Below, in pieces: positions 26,091-34,687 of a stretch of DNA of 63,981 nt. Each line of letters starts with the position of its first letter. Within the stretch, counting starts at the first letter, position 1. The notes below the pieces were generated by a model, which saw only the letters and a program-made list of their open reading frames with translations, was not told where the DNA came from and ran no database searches. This stretch comes from Minwuia sp. (GTDB taxonomy: Bacteria; Pseudomonadota; Alphaproteobacteria; Minwuiales; Minwuiaceae). The stretch covers positions 1-63,981 of the forward strand of contig JARGPL010000042.1 in NCBI GenBank assembly GCA_029210175.1, in the 5' to 3' direction. Both the position numbers and the translations under genes were made by a program.

Positions 26091-27270
26091 AACAGCCCTC
26101 ACCGGCTTCCTGCTGCTGGTCGCGGCGATGGCGCTGGCGCAGGTCCCGGCCCGGGCGGATGTGCTGAAGATCGGTCACCTGGAAATGAAGGGGGATCGCG
26201 ACTATCGCGGATCGCGCACCTTCGCCGCTTTCCTGACCCAGCCGCTGGGCCGGCCTTTCGCCGGTGCCGAGGTCGCGCTGACGGAAGTGACCTGGCACGG
26301 TGCGGCGACCGATACCCGCTTCGCCCTGGACCGCCGCCGTGTCGGTCAGGCCGAGCTGGCGGATACGGCCCTTGCCATGGTTGCCGGGGGCGTGCGCTTC
26401 ATCAGTCTCGACCTGCCCGCACCGGAGATTTCCGCCGTTGCCGAGGCGACGGCTGGCATGGAGGTGATGCTGCTCAACATCCGCGCCCCGGACGACCGGC
26501 TGCGCGGCCCGGACTGTCAGTCGCATCTGATGCACCTGATCCCGAGCCACGCCATGCAGGCGGACGCGGTCGGGCAATTCCTGGCGCGGCAGCGCTGGCG
26601 CGATGTCCTGTTGCTCATCGGGCCACATGATGCTGACCGCGCCATGGCCAGTGCCTTCCGGCGCAGCGCGGCGCGGTACGGGCTGGAAATCGATGCCGAA
26701 CGTCCGTTCGTGCTCAGCAACGACCCACGGCAGCGGGCAGAGAACAATCCCCGCCTGCTGACCCAGGGGGCCGATTACGATGCGGTCTTCGTATCGGACA
26801 CCGATGGGGAATTCGCGCGCAACCTCAATTACCTGACCGTCGATCCGCGCCCGCTGGTGGGATCGGAGGGCCTGGCCGGACTGGCCTGGCACTGGTCATG
26901 GGGACGCCATGGCGCGCCACAACTGGAAGGTCGTTTTCAGAAACACGCCGGCCGTCCGATGCGCGACGGTGACTGGGCGGCATGGCTGGCCGTAAAGGCC
27001 GTCGCCAGCGCCGTTCAGCGAACCGCAAGCGACGATTTCGCCGTCCTGAAGGCGCATCTGCAGGGCACCGATCTGGTCCTTGACGGGTTCAAGGGCAATC
27101 GCCTGAGCTTTCGGCCCTGGAACAACCAGTTGCGCCAGCCGATGCTGCTCGCCACCCACAACCACGTGGTCGCCCGCGCCCCGCTGGAGGGATTCCTGCA
27201 TCGCGACAACACGCTCGACACGCTGGGCATCGATGCGGCGGAAAGCAGCTGCCGGATGACCAACCGATAG
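26083..27270 (+). CDS. ABC transporter substrate-binding protein of the PQQ-dependent alcohol dehydrogenase system
   Basis: The 395-residue periplasmic protein has a signal peptide (LTGFLLLVAAMALAQVPARA) and then DVLKIGHLEMKGDRDY, matching the branched-chain-type binding proteins annotated with PQQ alcohol dehydrogenases. Other segments are LIPSHAMQADAVGQFLARQRWRD-like and WHWSWGRHGAPQLEGRF. It overlaps the propeller gene by 8 nt. In other bacteria this pair is followed by an ATPase, a permease and often cytochrome c550 and the dehydrogenase; here the next gene is a convergent amidase, so the cassette is split or incomplete. Confidence 0.82.
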   Translation: MTRTALTGFLLLVAAMALAQVPARADVLKIGHLEMKGDRDYRGSRTFAAFLTQPLGRPFAGAEVALTEVTWHGAATDTRFALDRRRVGQAELADTALAMVAGGVRFISLDLPAPEISAVAEATAGMEVMLLNIRAPDDRLRGPDCQSHLMHLIPSHAMQADAVGQFLARQRWRDVLLLIGPHDADRAMASAFRRSAARYGLEIDAERPFVLSNDPRQRAENNPRLLTQGADYDAVFVSDTDGEFARNLNYLTVDPRPLVGSEGLAGLAWHWSWGRHGAPQLEGRFQKHAGRPMRDGDWAAWLAVKAVASAVQRTASDDFAVLKAHLQGTDLVLDGFKGNRLSFRPWNNQLRQPMLLATHNHVVARAPLEGFLHRDNTLDTLGIDAAESSCRMTNR

Positions 27271-27340
27271 GTCCGATAGGTCCGTCCGTCGACAGGTGGG
27301 CGAAGGCCTGTGATGCAATCAGGCAGTGGAACGAACCCGG

Positions 27341-28507
27341 TCAGATACCCAGGGCCTGAATCGTCCCCAGCAAGGCCGCATCAGTGCCCCGCGCACCCAT
27401 CAGGGACAGCCCGACCGGTGCCCCGTCCACCATACCGGCGGGCACACTGATCTGCGGCAGACCCGCATGGCCTGCCAGACAGGTCAGCGCGATGACCCGA
27501 TAGCGGAAGGCGTCGAGCAGTTCGGCATCCCAGTTCACCACAGGTGCAGGGCCAGGGGCCGTGGGCAGCAGCAGCACGGTATCGTCGGCAAGTACCCGGT
27601 CCAGCGTTTCCCGAACCCGGTCGCGCACCGGCTGCATCGCCGCCACCTCCGCATCCCTGATGCCTGCAGCCATCCGGAACCGGTCCACCACGCCGGGGCC
27701 GAAGTGCGGTTTCACTTCCGTCACCCAGGCCCCGTGAACATCCCAGATCTCGCGCGCCTGCAGGATGCGGAACGCTTCCTTGAACAGTTCAGGGTCAAAG
27801 CCGATGTCGACCTGTTCCACCGGCGTATCCAGGCCATCGATCATCGCGGAAAGGGTCTCGGCGGTCGCCACGTCACACATGGCGAACAGGGCCGGGTCCA
27901 TGACCAGTCGTTTCGGACGGGCCAGGGCGACGGGCTGATCCAGCAGCACCGCGCCGACACGCGCAAGGGTAGCCGTATCGCGGGCGAACCAGCCGCAGGT
28001 GTCGAAGCTGGGTGCCAGCGCCATGCAGCGATCCAGTGCGATGGTCCCGAACGTCGTGCGGATGCCATACAGCCCGCAATAGGTGGCCGGAATCCTTACC
28101 GACCCCCCCGTGTCCGACCCGATGGCAAAATCCACCAGCCCAGCCGCCGTGACACTGGCCGACCCGGATGACGAACCGCCCGGTATACGTCCCGGCCCGG
28201 CCGGATTGACCGGGGTGCCGTAATGCACGTTCTCGCCGTTCAGGCTGTAGGCCAGTTCGTCCGTATGGGTGATGCCGGTCAGGCACGCCCCCGCCGCCAG
28301 CAACCGCGCCAGCACCGAACAGTCGCCGTCCGCCGCCGCATGGGTTCGCCGCCAGTCAGGATTGCCGCATCCGGCGGTACGACCGGCCACGTCATAGAGA
28401 TCCTTCAATCCGAAGGTCAGACCGTCCAGCGGCCCGGTCCCGGTCGGTGCCCGGTCCAGCCGCTCGATGAAACCTTCCACGCCCGCGCCACTGGCCGGCG
28501 CGCTCAC
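27341..28507 (-). CDS. Amidase signature-family hydrolase
   Basis: Amidase-signature enzymes hydrolyse amide bonds with a Ser-cisSer-Lys triad. All three elements are visible in this 388-residue protein: Lys35 in GLKDLYDV, the serine run in GGSSSGSA near residue 112, and the nucleophile Ser136 in GSDTGGSVRIPA. At 388 residues it is short for the family (450-500), closest in size to mandelamide-type or AtzF-like short members. The start is GTG at 28507, sharing GTGA with the stop of the dioxygenase gene, so the two are translated together. Confidence 0.85.
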   Translation of the reverse strand: MSAPASGAGVEGFIERLDRAPTGTGPLDGLTFGLKDLYDVAGRTAGCGNPDWRRTHAAADGDCSVLARLLAAGACLTGITHTDELAYSLNGENVHYGTPVNPAGPGRIPGGSSSGSASVTAAGLVDFAIGSDTGGSVRIPATYCGLYGIRTTFGTIALDRCMALAPSFDTCGWFARDTATLARVGAVLLDQPVALARPKRLVMDPALFAMCDVATAETLSAMIDGLDTPVEQVDIGFDPELFKEAFRILQAREIWDVHGAWVTEVKPHFGPGVVDRFRMAAGIRDAEVAAMQPVRDRVRETLDRVLADDTVLLLPTAPGPAPVVNWDAELLDAFRYRVIALTCLAGHAGLPQISVPAGMVDGAPVGLSLMGARGTDAALLGTIQALGI

Positions 28508-29301
28508 TCCGCCGCTTCCGCCGACCGGGCGAGGTCGCGCAGACAGTCATCCGGCAGGGGCGTGATCGGGGTGAAGTCGCGGTGCGCGATCCATTCTTCC
28601 CGCTTGAACTGGGTGATGTGATTGCTCACCTCGCACAGCGACAGATAGACAATGGTCCGGCCCCAGGGACCGATGTTCGGTGAACTGGCATGCACCAGAT
28701 TGGAATGGAACATCAGCACCGACCCGGCCTTGCCCTTGGCGGAGAACATGCCGTGTTCAAACGCCAGGTCCGTGATGCTGGCCTTGTCCAGGGTCCAGAG
28801 CGGATAGGACGTGGTGGCCAGATCGTGCCCTGCCGCCATGACGCCCTGCTTGTGGCTGCCGGGAATGACCCAGAGCGGGCCGTTGAACTCCGTCACGTCA
28901 TCGATGAACAGGGCGATGTTCATGGCACGCGGCTCCGGCATGCCATCGTCGCGGGCCCAGGTGCCGTAGTCCTGATGCCATTGCCAGACGTCGCCATCGA
29001 AGGCGGCCTTGGCGTTGATCTTGTACTGGTGGATATAGACCTCGCCATCCAGCAGCTGCTTCACCGGCTCGATCAGGCGCGGATGCTCACCGATATAGCG
29101 GAACGGTTCGCTGTAGCGGTGGGCAGCGAATGCGGTGCGAACAACGCCCGTATTCTCCCGCCAGACCTCAGGCCGATCCATCTCGTAGATGCGCGGCAGG
29201 TCCGCTGTCAGCACACCAACCTCTTCCGGGTCAAAGACGTCCTGCAGCATCACGTAGCCCAGATCGTCGAACTGCTTCAGTTGTTCTGCGGTCAGTTTCA
29301 T
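28504..29301 (-). CDS. Phytanoyl-CoA dioxygenase (PhyH/EctD-like) family Fe(II)/2-oxoglutarate oxygenase
   Basis: The 265-residue enzyme is expected to hydroxylate a small substrate using Fe(II), oxygen and 2-oxoglutarate. The iron ligands are His and Asp in WQWHQDYGTW and the distal His in MFHSNLVHASSPN. The block VYIHQYKINAKAAF, DGMPEPRAMN, VIPGSHK is close to the ectoine hydroxylase pattern, but no ectoine biosynthesis genes are nearby, so the substrate may differ. It is the first gene of a two-gene unit with the overlapping amidase, suggesting hydroxylation then amide cleavage of one compound (inference). Confidence 0.83.
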   Translation of the reverse strand: MKLTAEQLKQFDDLGYVMLQDVFDPEEVGVLTADLPRIYEMDRPEVWRENTGVVRTAFAAHRYSEPFRYIGEHPRLIEPVKQLLDGEVYIHQYKINAKAAFDGDVWQWHQDYGTWARDDGMPEPRAMNIALFIDDVTEFNGPLWVIPGSHKQGVMAAGHDLATTSYPLWTLDKASITDLAFEHGMFSAKGKAGSVLMFHSNLVHASSPNIGPWGRTIVYLSLCEVSNHITQFKREEWIAHRDFTPITPLPDDCLRDLARSAEAAE

Positions 29302-29435
29302 GGCCGTCCCTTCCCCATGGTCGTGTGCGCGTCCATCGACTTGCTTGCGGTCACTATAGCCGCCATCCCGGGCAGACAGAACAGTCCTGCAGCGTTATCG
29401 TGACCGACCATTCAAACATGACTGGAGCATGACCG

Positions 29436-29858
29436 ATGAACCGCCTGATACTCGCTGTCTGCGCCCTGCTGCTCGGCACCGTTGCCGCCATGGCGCAGTC
29501 GCCCGCGCCCCCGGAGGCGAAGGTCTACATCATCTCGCCGGCTGATGGTGCGACAGTCAGTTCACCTGTCCGCATCCAGTTCGGTCTGTCCGGCATGGGC
29601 GTGGCCCCCGCCGGGATCGACAAGGCGAAGACCGGTCACCATCACCTGCTGATCAACCGCCCGCTGCCAACAGGTGAAGACCTGGAATATTCGCTGCCTG
29701 CGGAAGACGGCCTGCGCCACTTCGGTGGCGGCCAGACGGAAGTATCCGTGGTTCTGCCGAAAGGCACGCACACGCTGCAACTGATGCTGGGCGACCACAA
29801 CCACGTGCCGCACGTGCCGCCCGTCGTGTCCGGTCTGGTGACGATCACCGTCCAATGA
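29436..29858 (+). CDS. DUF4399 periplasmic protein
   Basis: A 140-residue exported protein with a clear signal peptide (LAVCALLLGTVAAMAQ). The mature part, KVYIISPADGATVSSPV, KTGHHHLLIN, KGTHTLQLMLGDHNHVPH, is the typical DUF4399 layout with histidine-rich turns that could bind a metal. Function is unknown. It starts a short plus-strand pair with the following deoxyribosyltransferase-like gene, 14 nt apart. Confidence 0.85.
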   Translation: MNRLILAVCALLLGTVAAMAQSPAPPEAKVYIISPADGATVSSPVRIQFGLSGMGVAPAGIDKAKTGHHHLLINRPLPTGEDLEYSLPAEDGLRHFGGGQTEVSVVLPKGTHTLQLMLGDHNHVPHVPPVVSGLVTITVQ

Positions 29859-29872
29859 TGCGCGCCCGATAG

Positions 29873-30427
29873 ATGTCGGTGCCACGCCTGTACCTGGCCG
29901 GGCCGGATGTATTCGCGCCCGATGCCATTGCCATCGGCAGGCAGAAGCAGGCGATCTGCGTCGAACTGGGTGCGATCGGCCTGTTCCCGCTGGACAATGC
30001 ACCGCCGCCCGAAGGTCTGTCCCGCCACGACCTCGCCCGCCATATCTATCGCGACAACATCGATCTGATGCGGGGGGCTGACGGCTGTGTGGCCAACCTG
30101 TCGCCATTTCGTGGCCCCAATGCCGACGACGGCACGGCCTTCGAGGTCGGCTGGATGATCGCGGCAGGCAAGCCGGTCTTTGGTCATGTCGACGATCCGC
30201 GCGCCCTTGCCGAACGCAGTGCGATGCCCGGCGGACTGGATGCCCAGGGGCGGCCCGTCGATGCCGACGGCTGGTGGGTGGAGGATTTCGGCTGGCCGGT
30301 GAACCTGATGCTGGTGGCCGGAATCGAGCGGAGCGGCGGACAGGTCATGGTTCAGGCCAGCGGCGCGCCACGCCTTGACGCGTTCCGGCAGGCGGTCACG
30401 GCGGCAGTCCGCTGCTGCGCAGGCTGA
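29873..30427 (+). CDS. Nucleoside 2-deoxyribosyltransferase family protein
   Basis: This 184-residue cytoplasmic enzyme has the family opening PRLYLAGPDVFAPDA and the active-site region ADGCVANLSPFRGPNADDGTAFEVGWMIAAG cut here in two parts: the aspartates and the catalytic glutamate in TAFEVGW. Members exchange the base of deoxynucleosides or hydrolyse nucleotides in salvage. Length is typical. It follows the DUF4399 gene closely and is convergent with the acyl-CoA dehydrogenase. Confidence 0.85.
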   Translation: MSVPRLYLAGPDVFAPDAIAIGRQKQAICVELGAIGLFPLDNAPPPEGLSRHDLARHIYRDNIDLMRGADGCVANLSPFRGPNADDGTAFEVGWMIAAGKPVFGHVDDPRALAERSAMPGGLDAQGRPVDADGWWVEDFGWPVNLMLVAGIERSGGQVMVQASGAPRLDAFRQAVTAAVRCCAG

Positions 30428-30438
30428 GCCGCTCGCCC

Positions 30439-31590
30439 TTACAGACGCTTGGCGACCTCTTCCAGCATGACTTCGGTGGCACCGCCGCCAATGGACATGA
30501 CACGGGCATCGCGATAGAGCCGCTCCACGGGGTTTTCGCGCATGAAACCCATGCCGCCGAAGAACTGGGTGCAGTCATAGAGCACCTTGTTCACCATCTC
30601 CCCCGTCAGGGCCTTGACCATCGATACTTCGCGCACGCAGTCCTCACCGCGGGAATCCAGCCAGGCCGCGTGCCAGAGCAACTGGCGTGACGCCTCCACC
30701 TCCGACGCTGCCATCGCCAGACGCTGGCGAATGGCGCCAATGTCCCAGAGCGTGTTGCCGAACGCCTGGCGCTGCTTCACCCAGTCCAGAGTCAATTCGA
30801 TCCCGGCCATGGCCATGCCGACGGACATGGCACCCAGGGTCAGCCGTTCGTTCTGGAAATTGTCCATGATGGCGTAGAAGCCGCGATTTTCCTCCCCCAG
30901 CAGGGCATCAGCCGGCAGCCAGGCGTCTTCGAACACCAGCTCCGCCGTGTCCGATGACCGCCAGCCGGTCTTGTCCAGCGTCCGCGCCACGCTGAACCCG
31001 GGCGTGTCGCGGGGCACGATGAAGATGGAAATGCCCCGGCTGCCCTTGACCGACGTGTCAGTCTTGGCACCGACGAACAGCACGTCGGCGGTCGCCCCGT
31101 TGGTGATGAAGACCTTCGTCCCGTTCAGCCGCCAGCCATTGCCGTCGCGCACCGCCTTCGTCCTGATACCCGCCACATCCGACCCGGCGCCCGGTTCGGT
31201 CACCGCGACAGCCGTCAGAATGTCGCCCGCCACGATACCAGGCATCAGCCGGGCCTTCTGGTCTGCCGTGCCATAGCGGGCCAGGTGCGGCGATGCCATG
31301 TCGGTATGCACAGCCACCATGGCGTTGAAACCACCGAAGGTGGCGCGCCCGAGTTCCTCATGCAGGGTGACAGTGGCGCGGGTGTCGAGCTCGGACCCGC
31401 CAAAGGCTTCCGGATATCGCACCCCGAGCAGGCCCAGATCACCCATCTGTTTCAGAACGGATTTCGGGCTGCGGCCTTCTGCTTCCCAGGCGTCACCATG
31501 GGGGGTCACAGCGTCGGCCACAAAGCGCCGTACTGTGTCACGCAACATGCCGAGGTCTTCGGACATCTGCGACGGGTCACGAAAGATCAT
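30439..31590 (-). CDS. Acyl-CoA dehydrogenase
   Basis: A 383-residue FAD enzyme that introduces a trans-2 double bond into an acyl-CoA and feeds electrons to ETF. Typical segments are VAVTEPGAGSDVAGIRT (flavin/substrate loop), GTKVFITNG, QAFGNTLWDIGAIRQRLA and the C-terminal MGFMRENPVERLYRDARVMSIGGGATEVM. The catalytic base is less certain; the RLYRDAR region is where medium-chain enzymes bind. It is a single gene on this strand, with an AT-richer leader (31591-31746) likely to hold its promoter. Confidence 0.9.
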   Translation of the reverse strand: MIFRDPSQMSEDLGMLRDTVRRFVADAVTPHGDAWEAEGRSPKSVLKQMGDLGLLGVRYPEAFGGSELDTRATVTLHEELGRATFGGFNAMVAVHTDMASPHLARYGTADQKARLMPGIVAGDILTAVAVTEPGAGSDVAGIRTKAVRDGNGWRLNGTKVFITNGATADVLFVGAKTDTSVKGSRGISIFIVPRDTPGFSVARTLDKTGWRSSDTAELVFEDAWLPADALLGEENRGFYAIMDNFQNERLTLGAMSVGMAMAGIELTLDWVKQRQAFGNTLWDIGAIRQRLAMAASEVEASRQLLWHAAWLDSRGEDCVREVSMVKALTGEMVNKVLYDCTQFFGGMGFMRENPVERLYRDARVMSIGGGATEVMLEEVAKRL

Positions 31591-31746
31591 GGTCGGAAAT
31601 TTCCCATCCTGAAAGCCGAGAAGACAGGCAGGTTGATTCGTCTTTCATGCCCGTACGGTTCCGTAATGTTAGTGATTGTTCCGGTAAACAGAGTCAAGTT
31701 CTGGCCCTTCGAACGTCCTGACCCCGGCGAAGCGCACCCGTTTCGT

Positions 31747-32532
31747 TCACGTTGCCTGTTCCGATTCGCGCGTAGCGGACGCACTGCTGCCGACGGCACC
31801 ACCCTTTCGCCGATCCAGGTCGAGCCAGCGCTGCAGGAAACCATCGACCCAGCCATCCACGAACGGGTCATGGTTCCGCCGGGCGGCATGGTGTTCGTGC
31901 GGCTGCTGGGCGCCGGGACAGACCAGTCGGGCAGCCCCGCCGATCAGCCAGCGGCGGTTCATCTGTTCCGTCACTTCCGGATGAAACTGGATGGCCAGCG
32001 CATTGCCGTTCATGGCAAATGCCTGTTCGGGAAAGCAGTCCCCCGTCGCCAGCAACGTCGCTGTTTCGGGTGTCGTGAAACCTTCACGGTGCCATTGGAA
32101 AATCCGCATCTCGTCGGGAAAAAACGCCTTCCCCGCGTCCGTCGCCCGCACCGGGTAATAGCCGATTTCCACCCGCCCTTCCGGATGTTCGGCCACCGCG
32201 CCACCTGCTGCCCGCGACAGCAGCTGGGCACCCAGGCAGATCCCCAGAAAGGGCACACCGCTTTCGACCACGGACGGAATCCAGGCGATCTCGTTGCGGA
32301 TGAAGTCCTCATGATCGTCATTGGCACTCATCGGTCCGCCAAAGACGGTGACACCGGCATAGCGGCTCATGTCCGTGGGCAACGGCTCACCACAGGCGTG
32401 GCGGCAGATCTCGACATTGTAGCCGAGGGTACGCAGCCTCAGCCCGACACGACCGGGGTCGGACAGCCGCTGATGCACGACCAGCAGGACGGTGCGCGGG
32501 GAAGGATCGGCAGACGTTTGTGTGTCAGGCAT
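31747..32532 (-). CDS. Class I glutamine amidotransferase-like protein
   Basis: The 261-residue protein has the triad of class I glutaminase domains: Cys99 in FLGICLGAQLLSRA and His/Glu in IQFHPEVT. VFGGPMSAND is the oxyanion-hole strand. Such stand-alone domains resemble GMP synthase glutaminase domains and may act on glutamylated compounds. The ATG at 32532 follows AGGGGAA; the frame extends to 32583 without a better start. The tail after residue 205 is long and polar for the family and may be a local extension. Confidence 0.82.
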   Translation of the reverse strand: MPDTQTSADPSPRTVLLVVHQRLSDPGRVGLRLRTLGYNVEICRHACGEPLPTDMSRYAGVTVFGGPMSANDDHEDFIRNEIAWIPSVVESGVPFLGICLGAQLLSRAAGGAVAEHPEGRVEIGYYPVRATDAGKAFFPDEMRIFQWHREGFTTPETATLLATGDCFPEQAFAMNGNALAIQFHPEVTEQMNRRWLIGGAARLVCPGAQQPHEHHAARRNHDPFVDGWVDGFLQRWLDLDRRKGGAVGSSASATRESEQAT

Positions 32533-32606
32533 GCGCAATATTCCCCTGCGTTTCCGTCCTGTGCAAGGGGGACCGCAGCACAATGGCTGCGGCCCCGGTC
32601 ACGGCA

Positions 32607-33596
32607 TCAATCCTGATTCATCGTGATGATGATCTTGCCGCTGCGCCCTTCCTTCGCGGCATGGCGCAGCGCGTCCGCAACCTTGCTGAGGTCATAGGTC
32701 GCTTCGACCGGCACATGCAGGTCGCCGCTGAGCACCTTTTCCGACAGGAACCGGTAGGTCTCGCCGATTTCCTGTGGCGTCGCCTCCGCAAACCAGGGCG
32801 CAAGCCAGAACCCGCGCACGGTGATGTCGCGGAACACGGTTTCACGCGCGTCGATCATCAGCGGATCACCGGAAAGCAGCCCGTAATTGACCACGGTCCC
32901 CTTGTCCGCCGTTGACTGGGCCAGGCGCTGCACCGCGCTGCCACTGACCGCATCGATCGCCAGCTTCGGCAGGTTGCCGCCGGTGGCCTCCGCCACCCGT
33001 TTCGCCAGATCGGGACCATCGACGAGCACGATATCGCCACCGATGCCTTCCAGTTCCGCGACCAGTTCCGGACGGCGCACGACATTCACCGTCTTCCAGC
33101 CGGATGCCCGAGCCAGACGGATCAGATGCCGGCCCACCGCCGAATTCGCCGCGTTCTGGATGACATGGTCACCCGCCTCGAGCGTCACGTACTTGGTCAG
33201 CATCAGCCAGGCGGTCGCCGGATTGGCCCGCAGCATGGCGAGCTGCATCAGGTCAGCAGCGGCGGGCAGCGCCACCAGCCCGCGGGCCGGACCCTGCACC
33301 TTCTCGCGCCACAAACCACGCGCAGGCGGTGTCACCAGATCGCCCACGGCCACGTTGTCCACGCCTTCGCCGACCGCCGTGACACGGCCCACGCCCTCAG
33401 CGCCCTGGGTCATGGGCAGCGGCGGCAGTTCCGTGCCGTAACGCCCTTCCATGTTCAACAGGTCTGCGGGATTGATCGGACTGGCCAGCACATCGACGTT
33501 CACACGTCCCCGCCCCGGTGCCCCCGGCGCATCCACATCGACCAGCTCGACAACTTCGTGCGGCACGCCAAAGCGCGAAAACTGCATGACTTTCAT
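32607..33596 (-). CDS. Zinc-independent MDR-family reductase, 2-enoyl reductase (MECR/ETR)-like
   Basis: The 329-residue protein is a medium-chain dehydrogenase/reductase lacking the structural zinc cysteines. QNAANSAVGRHLIRLARASGW is the nucleotide-binding segment and resembles the N-x-A-N-S-A-V-G of trans-2-enoyl-CoA/ACP reductases. SPINPADLLNMEGRYG and TQGAEGVGRVTAVGEG are typical of the quinone-reductase-like branch. It probably reduces an enoyl thioester or alpha,beta-unsaturated carbonyl with NADPH. It lies 74 nt upstream of the amidotransferase gene on the same strand. Confidence 0.82.
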   Translation of the reverse strand: MKVMQFSRFGVPHEVVELVDVDAPGAPGRGRVNVDVLASPINPADLLNMEGRYGTELPPLPMTQGAEGVGRVTAVGEGVDNVAVGDLVTPPARGLWREKVQGPARGLVALPAAADLMQLAMLRANPATAWLMLTKYVTLEAGDHVIQNAANSAVGRHLIRLARASGWKTVNVVRRPELVAELEGIGGDIVLVDGPDLAKRVAEATGGNLPKLAIDAVSGSAVQRLAQSTADKGTVVNYGLLSGDPLMIDARETVFRDITVRGFWLAPWFAEATPQEIGETYRFLSEKVLSGDLHVPVEATYDLSKVADALRHAAKEGRSGKIIITMNQD

Positions 33597-33751
33597 GGAA
33601 ATCCTCCTCCCCGATCCAAAGGCGCACAGAATACCGGACCGTCAGAGGATTGCGACTCACGGATGGAGAGGCTGCACCATCGACACTTGTCAGGTGCCTG
33701 CCGTTGGGTCAGTTTGCGCGGTAAAGCGCTTGCATACAGGGTACGAGACCC

Positions 33752-33763
33752 AAGTCTAGACAA
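33752..33763. promoter_or_regulatory. Possible operator upstream of the class II aldolase gene
   Basis: AAGTCTAGACAA contains the perfect palindrome GTCTAGAC in a form resembling GntR/FadR-subfamily sites (T-N-G-T-N3-A-C-N-A). It lies 31 nt before the aldolase start in the divergent intergenic region. No regulator gene is adjacent, so this is only a candidate. Confidence 0.3.
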
Positions 33764-33794
33764 GACATCGCAGCGAAACGGGGAGCCAACTGAC

Positions 33795-34559
33795 ATGCCA
33801 GATACCGCACCAATCGTGAAATCCGTCCGATCGAAGGTCTCAGCTGAGGAATGGGCCGTCCGCGTCGACCTCGCCGCGTTCTATCGGCTCGTCGCCCTGA
33901 ACGGCTGGGACGATCTGACCGCCACGCATCTGTCCGCGCGCGTACCGGGGGAAGATGCCTTCCTGCTGAACCCGCATGGCCTGTTCTTTGACGAGATCAC
34001 GGCGTCCAGCCTGGTGAAGCTGGACTATGAGGGCAATGTGCTGATGCAGGGTGACTATCCCGTCAACCAGGCCGGCTACACCATTCATTCCGCCGTGCTT
34101 TCAGGCCGCGAGGACGTGTTCTCCGTCGCCCATACCCACACCCGTGCCGGCATGGCGATTTCCGCGCAGAAGGACGGCCTGCTGCCGCTGAACCAGACGG
34201 CGCTGCGGTTCTACAACCGCCTGTCCTATCACCCCTACGAAGGTGTCGCGCTGGACCATTCGGAGCGTGAGCGGCTGATCGGCCACATGGGCACGAACAA
34301 GGCGATGATCCTGCGCAATCACGGGCTGCTGTCAGTCGGTGACTCCATCGCCGAAGCCTTCAACGTGTTGGCCTATCTGGAGAAATCCTGCCAGTCGCAG
34401 ATTGATGCCCTGTCGGGCGGTGTCGAGCTGGAAATGCCCAGCCCGGAAGTCTGCGAACACACGGCCCAGCAGTTCGAGAAGTTTGCCCCGCTGGGCGGTC
34501 GCGACTGGCCAGGCCTGCTGCGCAAGCTGGATCGGATTGACCCGAGCTTCCGCGAATAG
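33795..34559 (+). CDS. Class II aldolase/adducin-family protein
   Basis: The 254-residue protein has the metal-binding layout of L-fuculose-phosphate aldolase relatives: GWDDLTATHLSARVPG, LLNPHGLFFDEI, HTHTRAGMAIS (two zinc histidines) and LRNHGLLSVG (third histidine). Bacterial members of this branch are often close to the head domain of adducin and have no proven substrate. GGGGAG precedes the ATG by about 10 nt; the frame is open far upstream but that part is antisense to the MDR gene. It is divergent from the MDR gene. Confidence 0.88.
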   Translation: MPDTAPIVKSVRSKVSAEEWAVRVDLAAFYRLVALNGWDDLTATHLSARVPGEDAFLLNPHGLFFDEITASSLVKLDYEGNVLMQGDYPVNQAGYTIHSAVLSGREDVFSVAHTHTRAGMAISAQKDGLLPLNQTALRFYNRLSYHPYEGVALDHSERERLIGHMGTNKAMILRNHGLLSVGDSIAEAFNVLAYLEKSCQSQIDALSGGVELEMPSPEVCEHTAQQFEKFAPLGGRDWPGLLRKLDRIDPSFRE

Positions 34560-34587
34560 ATTGCAGAAGCCGGAATTCGGAACGGTG

Positions 34588-34622
34588 AACGGCGTGCCCT
34601 GCCTTGATCGGGGTGCGCCGTT
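34588..34622. terminator. Possible terminator between convergent aldolase and AsmA genes
   Basis: AACGGCG (34588-34594) pairs with CGCCGTT (34616-34622), with further GC pairing inside. The right arm ends in TTT on the plus strand, so it would serve mainly the aldolase transcript. The T-tract is short, so confidence is limited. Confidence 0.4.
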
Positions 34623-34687
34623 TGCACATCTGGTTGCCTTGCCACGGTGGCGTCAGGACTGACAGGTTCGCTTGACCGGCCTGCTCT

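Noticed and set aside
27264-27287. Tandem GATAGGTCC repeat around the stop of the ABC binding-protein gene
   Set aside because: Only two 9-bp units; likely trivial, and it does not form a terminator.
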